A DNA stretch of 37,907 bases from assembly GCA_919901565.1 (NCBI GenBank), contig CAKKPE010000014.1, positions 1 through 37,907 of the forward strand. Direction: 5' to 3'. Within the stretch, counting starts at the first letter, position 1. Each line of letters starts with the position of its first letter. Shown one piece after another: positions 22,816 through 30,337 of the stretch. This stretch comes from a bacterium. GTDB lineage: Bacteria; CG2-30-53-67. A program made the position numbers and the translations under genes. Below the pieces are notes generated by a model. It saw only the letters and a list, made by a program, of their open reading frames with translations. It had not been told where the DNA came from and made no database searches.

Positions 22816-25023
22816 TCAGATCTCCAGAAGCTCTCCCCGATAACTCCCTTCAGGATGCCCCATGACCGTGAGATCTCCTTTGTCGGAAATCCGGGTCAGA
22901 CGCACCCGGGTCGCGCCCCAGGCCGGAAGCACGTGCTCCTTGTCCATAACCGGCGCAAGGAGCCCGAGAGGATTTACACCGACTTTATCAGCATACCGGC
23001 CCATCCCATGATGCCCCTGTCCCATGGGTATGGCCACCGTATCCGGACGAATCGCCGGAAAGATCACGGCCGGCACCTGTACCGATCCCTGCGTTGACTC
23101 CACCATGACCAGATCTCCATGCTTGATGCCGAGAGACTCGGCAGTCTTGGGATTGATCTCCACCCAGGCGCCCCATACGGCTGTGGTCATGGGATCGGGC
23201 ATCTCCTGCAGCCAGGGTAAGTGAGCATTGCGTCCATCGTATATGACCGGCGAGGCAAAAAGAGCAAGATGGAAAGGGTATGCTTCTTTGTTACCCTCGA
23301 AATAAGGCTCCCGAACAGGAACCGGACTGACGCCCTTCTTTTGCGGTACGTCCAATACCGCCTCTTCTTGCTCAAAGAGTCCGCCCCTTTGCAGTATCTC
23401 CACCCAATTTTTTTCAGATGCCGTATCCGATGATCCATCGATCAATCTCTGAACCCTCTGTTTCAGCATATCGAGATAGTTTTTATAAGGGAGGACCTTC
23501 TCACCTTCTCCATCAAGACCCCGCGCTGCAGCCAGAAGCACGTCCCCAAAAGATCGGGTATCGTAGAGAGGGTTAACCACCGGCTGGAGAATCCCTGTGA
23601 CCTGGGAGTGTGCACCGACCCATGGGACCACATCCCCCCAACTCTCCAGATCCGTATGGTCAGGCAGAATCAGGTCCGCATGCATGGCCGTATCATCCAT
23701 GATGGAAGAGAAGCTGACCACAAAAGGAACTCTCTTGAAGGCCTCCTGGAACCGGATTGCAGAAGGGAGACCATGGACCGGATTGGTCCTGTAGACGAGT
23801 GCCAGATGGAACTCGTCCCTTTCCAAGGCGTCAACCTTGGAAAGCAGGTTCGCAAAACTGCTTGTGCTCCCTTGACCGACCGGAGGAGAGCAAAAAAGGA
23901 GCCCCCCCGGCTGCCCCACATTTCCAACCAGGAGATTCAGAAACTGAATGGCCTGCACCGCATCTTGGCCATTGGATTGGAAGACCACTGAATCTCCAAC
24001 CAGGGCCAGGGAAGGCTGTATGGTGGCAAAATCACGGGCTATGGAAGTGATCTCTTCTGGAGCAAGACCCGTCCTCTCCGCCACGGAATGTAGGTCGTAG
24101 TCCGAAAGTTTCTTCATCCATACTTCAGGGTTTCCCTCAACATTTTTTACCATCTCCCGGCTGTATAGACCTTGCTCAAGAATCAGCCGGGCCATACCCA
24201 GCGCCAGCACTCCTTCCTGCCCGACATTCACCGGCAGCCAACGGTCTGCGGACGCTGCGGTCATGGACATGCGCGCCCCCACATAAGTAAAGGCCCCGCG
24301 AATGGTCGGCCGGGACTGGCGCATCTTCCCGAAGGCATTCCCGTATCGGACCGGAGAGAGATAGGTCTCAAGAAAATCGGCCCCGAAACTCAAAAGATAC
24401 TGTGTCTTTTCCAGGTCGTAATCCGGAACGTCTCCGCGGCCGCAAACAGCCACATTGGCCTGTTCATAAGATTCCGTATTGAGCATTTCATAGGCAAGAT
24501 GATGCGGGGAGCCATACACGCTCATAAATGACCAGACAAGCTCCGACAGCGTCCCCTGAAGACGGGGGGTCATGAAGAGAAGGCGATCCGCATGCCCCTG
24601 TTTCTTCAGGTCGTTCAATTGTTCGAGCAAGAGACTCAGCCCCTCGTCCCAGGAAATGGGTGTAAACTCTCCGGACCCTTTTGCACCAACACGCTTCATG
24701 GGCTGACGAACCCTGTCGGGGTGATAGAGGTCCTGAAGGGCGGCCTGCCCCCGGGCACAGATCTTGCCCTTGTTCACCGGGTGTAAGGGATTGCCTTCAA
24801 TCTTTTTGGCCCTGCCCTCTGCCACACGAACAAGAATTCCGCATCCGGCCGGACACTGTCGGCAGGCACTGGCGAAATAGTTAGCCACACCGGGGATGGA
24901 TCCGTCATCCGGCGGGATCAGGAAGGGGATCAGCTTCTCGGTCCCTTTTCCGCATGAAGACAGCATGGTCCCGGCGGCGGTCAATCCGGTCAACTGCAGA
25001 AACTTTCTCCGTTTGATTCCCAT
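22816..25023 (-). CDS. ActB1-like molybdopterin-family catalytic subunit, TAT-exported
   Basis: A 735-residue protein of the molybdopterin oxidoreductase (CISM) superfamily. The N-terminus GIKRRKFLQLTG is a twin-arginine signal, followed by LSSC, which resembles a lipobox. A cluster-binding pattern CRQCPAGC...GKICARGQ remains near residues 54-88. The central region (YLLSFGADFLETYLSPVRYG) and C-terminal beta-barrel (WVEINPKTAESLGIKHGDLV) match ActB/PsrA-like folds. I cannot identify a Mo-ligating Ser/Cys/Asp, and in studied ACIII the domain carries no molybdenum, so whether it is catalytic is open. ATG at 25023 is chosen, though AAGGAGG is only 2-3 bases away; TTG at 25035 is the alternative. 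Confidence 0.88.
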   Translation of the reverse strand: MGIKRRKFLQLTGLTAAGTMLSSCGKGTEKLIPFLIPPDDGSIPGVANYFASACRQCPAGCGILVRVAEGRAKKIEGNPLHPVNKGKICARGQAALQDLYHPDRVRQPMKRVGAKGSGEFTPISWDEGLSLLLEQLNDLKKQGHADRLLFMTPRLQGTLSELVWSFMSVYGSPHHLAYEMLNTESYEQANVAVCGRGDVPDYDLEKTQYLLSFGADFLETYLSPVRYGNAFGKMRQSRPTIRGAFTYVGARMSMTAASADRWLPVNVGQEGVLALGMARLILEQGLYSREMVKNVEGNPEVWMKKLSDYDLHSVAERTGLAPEEITSIARDFATIQPSLALVGDSVVFQSNGQDAVQAIQFLNLLVGNVGQPGGLLFCSPPVGQGSTSSFANLLSKVDALERDEFHLALVYRTNPVHGLPSAIRFQEAFKRVPFVVSFSSIMDDTAMHADLILPDHTDLESWGDVVPWVGAHSQVTGILQPVVNPLYDTRSFGDVLLAAARGLDGEGEKVLPYKNYLDMLKQRVQRLIDGSSDTASEKNWVEILQRGGLFEQEEAVLDVPQKKGVSPVPVREPYFEGNKEAYPFHLALFASPVIYDGRNAHLPWLQEMPDPMTTAVWGAWVEINPKTAESLGIKHGDLVMVESTQGSVQVPAVIFPAIRPDTVAIPMGQGHHGMGRYADKVGVNPLGLLAPVMDKEHVLPAWGATRVRLTRISDKGDLTVMGHPEGSYRGELLEI

Positions 25024-25068
25024 AGCCTCCTTCAATTTAAAATCTCAAATCTCAAATTTGAAATCTCT

Positions 25069-25584
25069 TTATATATGGCACGTCCAGCAATCAATACTCA
25101 CCTTGTTCGTGCGGTGGCACCCCAGGCACCACCCCATCTTGAGGCTTGAAACCCTTCGGATCCGGTCCATGGTGGCCACGTCCCCGTGGCAGAAGGTACA
25201 AGCCACACCTGCATGGACGTGCATCTTGTGCTGGAAATAGACATAATCCGGAAGATCATGCACCTTGACCCATGGGACAGGCTCTTTTTTCTTCCAGTAC
25301 TCCATAAGTTTCTTGACCTCGGGATTGTCTCTGGCAATGATGATGTGATAATTCTTGCAGGTCTCCAGGTCCGGTACCCCGGCAGACTTTGAGACCTGGG
25401 CGTACCGATGGCAGTAGAGGCAATGGATCTCATTTTCCCCGGCATGGACCTTGTGGCTGAAGGCAATGGGCTGAACCGGGGACGGGTCCCCTGTGTCCAA
25501 GGGGATAAAATAGATACCGATAAGAGCTGCGGCAGCCGCCCCAACGAGAAGGACCAGGATGATCACAATCAGGAGCGTTCTCAT
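25069..25584 (-). CDS. actA: ActA-like multihaem cytochrome c with one degenerate haem site
   Basis: A 171-residue membrane-anchored cytochrome (anchor residues 4-27) with haem motifs CLYCH (55), CTFCH (129), CLGCH (153) and CWTCH (166). A fifth motif reads CKNYH (76-80): Tyr79 (TAT at 25350-25348, minus strand) stands where Cys is expected. ActA of studied alternative complex III is pentahaem, so this copy has lost one covalent attachment Cys, or carries a sequencing error. The layout (HKVH early, then CxxCH clusters) fits ActA and cytochrome c3-like families. It is the first gene of the act unit. Confidence 0.88.
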   Translation of the reverse strand: MRTLLIVIILVLLVGAAAAALIGIYFIPLDTGDPSPVQPIAFSHKVHAGENEIHCLYCHRYAQVSKSAGVPDLETCKNYHIIIARDNPEVKKLMEYWKKKEPVPWVKVHDLPDYVYFQHKMHVHAGVACTFCHGDVATMDRIRRVSSLKMGWCLGCHRTNKVSIDCWTCHI

Positions 25585-25625
25585 TCAATCTCCACTACTG
25601 GAAATATAAACAGCGTTGATACGTT

Positions 25626-25655
25626 CTTATACCAACCCCTTCGTTCTCTTGTCAA
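25626..25655 (-). promoter_or_regulatory. sigma-70-like promoter of the act unit
   Basis: On the minus strand TTGACA (25655-25650) is followed by TATAAG (25631-25626) at 18 bases or GTATAA at 17. It lies about 40 bases before the actA ATG and is the likely start of the actA-actD transcript. Confidence 0.6.
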
Positions 25656-25684
25656 GCAGCACATCTAAAAAAAAGGATCTTCAT

Positions 25685-25705
25685 GGAATCAAGCGGCTTG
25701 ATTCC
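25685..25705 (-). terminator. hairpin after korB
   Basis: GGAATCAAG (25685-25693) and CTTGATTCC (25697-25705) form a perfect nine-base stem with a three-base loop, directly after the korB stop. A run of eight T on the minus strand (25674-25667) follows ten bases later, further than in a standard intrinsic terminator. It separates the kor genes from the act promoter. Confidence 0.55.
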
Positions 25706-25707
25706 AA

Positions 25708-26559
25708 TTACCCATACTCTTCCATGATCTTTTCCAACCTTATTCTATCCACGTCCCTGCCGACCAGAGGGCCCCGATCCAGAACCGGAAATTTTGATTC
25801 GTAGGGTGCCCTGCTGTTGCGGTAGATAATGCCTACTGGGATCTTCTCACCCCATTTCATGGCAGTTGTCATGGCCGTGTCCCAGTTCTCAGGATCGTAC
25901 CCTTCTGGCAATTCATAGCATCTCTTCTTGTACCAGGCAAAGGTATTGACCTTGTTAAACGAGACGCAGGGTTGCAGAACATCGATGATCGAAAGGCCCC
26001 GGTGCTCGATCCCCTTCTGAATAATGCCCGTGAGGTGTTCGGCCATACCAGAAAAACTCCTGGCCACAAAACCGGCATGCATGGCCACGGCTACAGCCAC
26101 GGGATTGAACGGTTCATACTTCACCCCTTCAGGCTGGGCCTTGGTCACAAAACCTTGATCCGACGTGGGGCTTGCCTGTCCCTTGGTCAGTCCGTAGACC
26201 TGGTTGTTGTGCACCAGAACGGTGATATCCACGTTGCGCCGGATCGCCGACAGGAAATGGTTCCCCCCTTCCCCGTAGGTGCACCCGTCCCCGCTCTCGG
26301 CGATCACGGTCAGCCCCGGGTTGGCGAGCTTGGCGCCTGTGGCTACGGGAAGATGTCTCCCGTGCAGGCCGTTGAAGACATTGGCGTTCAGGTAATGGGG
26401 CGCCTTGGCGGCCTGTCCGATTCCGGACACAAAGAGAACCTGGTGAGGTTCGATCCCGCTTGCGGCCAGGGCCTGTTTGACAGCCTTGAGGATAGAGAAA
26501 TTTCCGCATCCCGGGCACCAGGCCGTTTCATAATCTCCATAATCGTGCTGTGTCACCAT
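25708..26559 (-). CDS. korB: 2-oxoacid:ferredoxin oxidoreductase beta subunit
   Basis: A 283-residue TPP-binding beta subunit. CPGCG at residues 15-19 provides cluster cysteines as in KorB/PorB, and GDGCTYGEGGNHFLSAIRRN with NNQVYGLTKGQ is the TPP/Mg site. The enzyme oxidatively decarboxylates a 2-oxoacid to the acyl-CoA with reduction of ferredoxin. The KGQASPTS motif favours a KorB (2-oxoglutarate) assignment over pyruvate, but the substrate is not certain. It follows korA after a 360-base repeat-filled gap, unusual because these genes are usually adjacent. Confidence 0.9.
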   Translation of the reverse strand: MVTQHDYGDYETAWCPGCGNFSILKAVKQALAASGIEPHQVLFVSGIGQAAKAPHYLNANVFNGLHGRHLPVATGAKLANPGLTVIAESGDGCTYGEGGNHFLSAIRRNVDITVLVHNNQVYGLTKGQASPTSDQGFVTKAQPEGVKYEPFNPVAVAVAMHAGFVARSFSGMAEHLTGIIQKGIEHRGLSIIDVLQPCVSFNKVNTFAWYKKRCYELPEGYDPENWDTAMTTAMKWGEKIPVGIIYRNSRAPYESKFPVLDRGPLVGRDVDRIRLEKIMEEYG

Positions 26560-26919
26560 AGGGCTTTACTCTCTAATAGATTCTCATACAGAGCGACAGA
26601 AGTGTTTGTCATTGTCCGGCTTGGAGGCTCTGTCTTAATCCTGATCTCTTCCTTATGTTCCTTCTCCCCTGCGGGGAGAAGGTTAGGATGAGGGGGCTCT
26701 TTCCGGTCAACCCCTCACCCTTGCCCTCTCCCCATTCATGGTGAGAGGGAATTTATTGATTGCCCTATACCTTGTCCACAAAAGAACTGAATCTCCATAA
26801 TTGTGACACAGTCTATTGGCCGGACAATCCACCCTTCGACAGGCTCAGGGTGACAGTTGTCATGGTGAGCTTGTCGAACCATGGATTCATCGATCGGGGA
26901 ATGACATGATGTCGTTGAC
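26560..26919. repeat. repeat cluster between korA and korB
   Basis: This gap holds no gene. It contains a CCTTCTCCCCTGCGGGGAGA-type unit (26660-26696) almost identical to 7015-7052, a facing CCCCTCACCC unit (26710-26750), and a CCCTTCGACAGGCTCAGGGT-type unit with its inverted partner (26831-26883). The cluster splits two genes that are normally transcribed together. Confidence 0.7.
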
Positions 26920-28593
26920 TTATGACGATCTGTTTATTGCCCTTAGAATCCACTCCGGTGTCATGGGGAGTCCGTCATACCGGAGTATCTTCCTTTTGAT
27001 TTCGAATCCGGTCTCCCGGCGGATCAACCGGGCAAGTTGACCCGTGGCGTTCCCCTCTACACAGACCACTTCCCGAGCCTCCTGTAAATGCCAGATGAAC
27101 TGGTCCGGCACCATGGGCCAGACCTGCTGGAAATGGAGTACCGCTGTTCGTCTTGTTTTCTGCGTCAGTCTGGATGCCGCCTCTTTCACTGAACCTTTTG
27201 CTGATCCCCAGGATACAAGAAGAAGATCCGGCCTTTCCTCTCCTTCGAACAGCGGCGGGATGACCTCGCTCATGATCCCCGTAATTTTTTTCAGACGTTT
27301 TTGCATCATCCGTTTCCGAATGGAGAGGTCTTCGGTGAGATGCCCATCTTCGGTATGTTCATCGCTGTCCGCCACCACGAGATGCCTGCTCTTTCCGGGG
27401 AGAATTCTGGGGGATACCCCGCTCTCTGTGAAGGCGTACCGGCGGTATGGTCCCTCTACGGATTCAGGGTCTGCTCCGGCATGGACCTGAGTCAGGGTTC
27501 CAATATCAAACGGGACGACAGCCCTGTAGGAATCTGCAAGGAACTGGTCCGTGAGGATCATGACCGGCCCCTGGTAACGTTCCGCCAGTTCGAAGGCCTT
27601 TCGTGTCAGGTGGAAGGACTCCTCCACGGTACCGGGGGCGAATACCGCCCTTGGGAATTCACCGTGCCCGGCGTGCAGCACCAGTTCCAGGTCGGCCTGC
27701 TCGGTCCGGGTGGGAAGTCCGGTGGCCGGTCCGGGACGCTGCCCGACCACGATCACAACAGGCGTTTCGGTCATGGCCGCGAGACTGACGCCCTCCACCA
27801 TCAGGGCGAACCCGCCGCCCGACGTGGCGGCCATGCTCGGCGCTCCGGCAAAAGAAGCCCCGATAGCCATGTTGATGACGGCGATCTCATCCTCTCCCTG
27901 CTCCACAATCAGGCCCATGTCCTGGGCCCGCGCAGCGAGATTCAGGGGTATCGAAGTCGAGGGGGTCATGGGATAGAAGGCGCAGAATCGGACACCGGCT
28001 GAAAGGGCGCCCAAGGCAACGGCATCATTCACATTCATCATCAATCTCGCAGGGGGATTAGGGATCATGGGGAGTTGCGGGAAAGAGACGGTCCGGCTTG
28101 AACACCAGCGGAATGCGGAATTCAGGACACGCCGGTTCTCCTCTGCAAGCTTGGTATCCTTTTTCCCGAAGAGATCGTCCAGCAAACGGGCGATCAGCTC
28201 TTCCTCAAGCCCCAGAAGGAATCCTGCGATCCCCAGGGCTGAAACATTGGAATACCGGGACTGGCAAAGGTCTTTGTAGGGGACCTTGAGACAGAGATTG
28301 TCCGGAATATTAAATTCCTGATCCGCAATCATGAGGCCTTGAGGTGAAAGTTCATCCTTATGAAGACGGACCGTTTCCCGATCCATGGCGATCAGGAGGT
28401 CCACGGATTCCTGCGGGGCCTGGATCTCCCCGGTACTCACACGGATGGCAAAGGTGTTGTGACCGCCCCGGATCCTGGACTGATAGCTCTGGGTCACAAC
28501 AATGAAATAGCCGCTCCGCACAAGACTCCTGGCGAGCAGCTCTCCGATGGTCACCAGGCCCTGTCCCGCTTCCCCGCCGATGAGGATATTCAG
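26920..28593 (-). CDS. korA: 2-oxoacid:ferredoxin oxidoreductase gamma-alpha fusion subunit
   Basis: The first part (about 180 residues) is the gamma domain and the rest is the alpha domain with YPMTPSTSIPLNLA and SGGGFALMVEGVSLAAMTETP, typical of KorA. The conserved start of the gamma domain, NILIGGEAGQG, lies upstream of the first normal start codon, a GTG at 28554 that falls right after it. In frame upstream there is no ATG, GTG or TTG close by, only CTG codons at 28593 and 28599. I therefore extend to CTG 28593; a start at 28554 would lose the conserved loop. It sits 13 bases after the ferritin-like gene stop, so translation may be coupled. Confidence 0.82.
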   Translation of the reverse strand: MNILIGGEAGQGLVTIGELLARSLVRSGYFIVVTQSYQSRIRGGHNTFAIRVSTGEIQAPQESVDLLIAMDRETVRLHKDELSPQGLMIADQEFNIPDNLCLKVPYKDLCQSRYSNVSALGIAGFLLGLEEELIARLLDDLFGKKDTKLAEENRRVLNSAFRWCSSRTVSFPQLPMIPNPPARLMMNVNDAVALGALSAGVRFCAFYPMTPSTSIPLNLAARAQDMGLIVEQGEDEIAVINMAIGASFAGAPSMAATSGGGFALMVEGVSLAAMTETPVVIVVGQRPGPATGLPTRTEQADLELVLHAGHGEFPRAVFAPGTVEESFHLTRKAFELAERYQGPVMILTDQFLADSYRAVVPFDIGTLTQVHAGADPESVEGPYRRYAFTESGVSPRILPGKSRHLVVADSDEHTEDGHLTEDLSIRKRMMQKRLKKITGIMSEVIPPLFEGEERPDLLLVSWGSAKGSVKEAASRLTQKTRRTAVLHFQQVWPMVPDQFIWHLQEAREVVCVEGNATGQLARLIRRETGFEIKRKILRYDGLPMTPEWILRAINRSS

Positions 28594-28606
28594 TATCAGA
28601 GACGTC

Positions 28607-29044
28607 TTACGCGTAGGGATACATCCCCTTTTTGATATTATTGAACTCGGAAAGAAGTTTGTCGTGCTTCCTCTCGTCGGTCAGCAGGTAGTTCAGAAGA
28701 TATTCCTGAACGATCATCTTTTTCCCCTTGAGCGAGCCCAGTGCGTCTTCCACGTGTTCGACCATCTTCTTTTCGATCTGGAGATGCTTCTCGATCATCT
28801 CCCACACCTCTCCCATCTCCTCAGGGGTCAGCGAAAGCGCCTGCTTCTCCATGCTGTCAACGATCATCTGCTGTACCCGATGGTGCATCCTGGAATCGTT
28901 CTGGATGATCTCCATGACGAGCTGAACGATCGGATTCGTGCTCTTTTTTATAACGCTGCCTGTAGACTCAACCGACGCCTCCTCCACCTTCTGCCAGTTC
29001 TTCATGGTCTTGAGAATCTTCTCCTGCAATTCTTTGGTCGACAT
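28607..29044 (-). CDS. ferritin-like four-helix protein, unknown
   Basis: A 145-residue helical protein. Glu/His spacing in MEIIQNDSRMHHRVQQMI, IEKHLQIEKKMVEHVEDAL and LTDERKHDKLLSEF resembles the paired E...ExxH motifs of ferritin-like di-iron proteins. The ligand set is not a perfect match to a named family, so the function is open; iron or peroxide handling is plausible beside rubrerythrin. I chose the ATG at 29044, with GGAGG eight bases upstream; the ATG at 29050 has only two bases of spacing. It is 63 bases after rubrerythrin and just before korA. Confidence 0.65.
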   Translation of the reverse strand: MSTKELQEKILKTMKNWQKVEEASVESTGSVIKKSTNPIVQLVMEIIQNDSRMHHRVQQMIVDSMEKQALSLTPEEMGEVWEMIEKHLQIEKKMVEHVEDALGSLKGKKMIVQEYLLNYLLTDERKHDKLLSEFNNIKKGMYPYA

Positions 29045-29107
29045 CTTCATGGCCTCCTATACAGAGCGATATAACTTTGCATACCTTTATTGTTTACTTT
29101 TCTGATC

Positions 29108-29683
29108 TTACCAGTTCTCACCCAGGACCTCAAAGTGCGCCTGCGGATGAGCGCACGCCGGACAGGAGTCCGGGGCCTCCTCCCCCTCATGGAGATAGCC
29201 GCAGTTACGGCACCGCCAGGTTACCTTCTTGTCCTTCTTGAAGACCTTGCCCGCCTTGACATTGGCAAGGAGGTCGTTGTAGCGTTTCTCATGCTGTTTT
29301 TCTGCAACAGAGATCATCTCAAAAGCCTTGGCGATCTCCTCGAAGCCCTCCTCACGGGCAATCTTGGCAAACCCCGGGTACATCTCGGTCCATTCCCCGT
29401 GTTCACCGGCGGCTGATGCCTTGAGGTTTTCCGCTGTGGTCCCGATCTTTCCGGCCGGGAAAGACCACCGGACCTCCGCCTCACCTCCCTCAAGGAACTT
29501 GAAGTATCTCTTGGCATGTTCCCGTTCCTGGTTGGCCGTTTCCTCAAAGATGTCCGCGATCTGCTCGAACCCTTCCTTTCTGGCCTGGCCGGCGAAATAC
29601 GTATACCGGTTCCTGGCCTGTGATTCCCCTGCAAAAGCCGTAAGCACATTCTTTTCAGTCTTCGAACCTTTCATTTTCATCAT
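29108..29683 (-). CDS. rbr: rubrerythrin
   Basis: A 191-residue rubrerythrin, a cytosolic peroxidase that reduces hydrogen peroxide at a di-iron site. The N-terminal ferritin-like domain has AGESQARNRY, EETANQEREHAKRY, and AEKQHEKRY, giving the two ExxH-type pairs. The C-terminal rubredoxin domain has CRNCGYLHEG and CPACAHPQAHF for the Fe(Cys)4 site. AAGGAG lies five bases before the ATG at 29683. The gene sits with a ferritin-like gene and oxygen-sensitive Kor enzyme genes, a sensible setting for oxidative protection. Confidence 0.95.
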   Translation of the reverse strand: MMKMKGSKTEKNVLTAFAGESQARNRYTYFAGQARKEGFEQIADIFEETANQEREHAKRYFKFLEGGEAEVRWSFPAGKIGTTAENLKASAAGEHGEWTEMYPGFAKIAREEGFEEIAKAFEMISVAEKQHEKRYNDLLANVKAGKVFKKDKKVTWRCRNCGYLHEGEEAPDSCPACAHPQAHFEVLGENW

Positions 29684-29758
29684 CTATACTCCTTTCTGCA
29701 TGTATAAAGACAATCCACAAAAAAATCTCCCTGTCCCTGAATAAATTTAAACTTAAAA

Positions 29759-30172
29759 TCAAAAAGAGTCAATGGCCTTTCTCTGCTTTTTCTTTTCGGC
29801 CTGAATCTTCTTTTCATTCAGGACCTTCTCTTTGGCCCTCTTGGACCTTTTCCGTTTCTGCCGGCGAATCTTTTCGATCTCCTGAATCCTTTGGCTCTTC
29901 TTCTTCAGGACCATCTCTTCATATTTGTCAGCCAGGATCCTGCGTGCAAAGAAACGGTTCATGGACTGCGACCGCTCCTGCTGGCATTTGACCTCGATGC
30001 CTGTAGGCAGATGCTTCAGGTAGACGCAGGTCGAGGTCTTGTTGACATTCTGCCCTCCCTTTCCCTGCGAGCGGATGAATTTTTCCAGGATGTCTTTTTC
30101 AAGGATCCCCAGGCCTTCCATCCGCTGCCTCAGGGCATCCTGTTTGTCCGTACTGACCGCTGTTCCGCTCAT
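29759..30172 (-). CDS. GGQ-domain peptide chain release factor-like protein (ArfB-type)
   Basis: A 137-residue protein with the peptidyl-tRNA hydrolase motif GKGGQNVNKTSTCV near residue 38, followed by a very Lys/Arg-rich C-terminal tail of about 55 residues (KKKSQRIQEIEKIRRQKRKR). It lacks the stop-codon recognition domains of RF1/RF2. The layout matches ribosome-rescue factors of the ArfB/YaeJ or mtRF-R (C12orf65) type, where the basic tail enters the empty mRNA channel. I chose the ATG at 30172; the frame extends to 30193 without a better start. Confidence 0.85.
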   Translation of the reverse strand: MSGTAVSTDKQDALRQRMEGLGILEKDILEKFIRSQGKGGQNVNKTSTCVYLKHLPTGIEVKCQQERSQSMNRFFARRILADKYEEMVLKKKSQRIQEIEKIRRQKRKRSKRAKEKVLNEKKIQAEKKKQRKAIDSF

Positions 30173-30228
30173 CACTAAAAACCCTCTCCGCATTCATCCT
30201 GCAAACGATTGTGTTAGTCCCGCTGCTT

Positions 30229-30337
30229 GCCCCGTTAGAGAAAGTCGCTGACTCCTGCCTTCGGTATGGGATTTCCCATTAGGACAGTGGTATAATGCCA
30301 CCGTCTATAATCGTTAGAGGTTGTCCTCTAACGGGGC
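30229..30337. repeat. MITE-like element with 12-base perfect terminal inverted repeats
   Basis: GCCCCGTTAGAG (30229-30240) and its exact reverse complement CTCTAACGGGGC (30326-30337) bound a 109-base segment without coding capacity. The right end also folds as CGTTAGAGG-TTGT-CCTCTAACG (30312-30333), a nine-base perfect stem that could terminate transcription. The right terminus overlaps the last codons of the transaldolase gene and supplies its TAG stop. Confidence 0.6.

Noticed and set aside
30229-30337. Insertion sequence
   Set aside because: The 109-base element has terminal repeats but no transposase reading frame, so at most it is a non-autonomous element.
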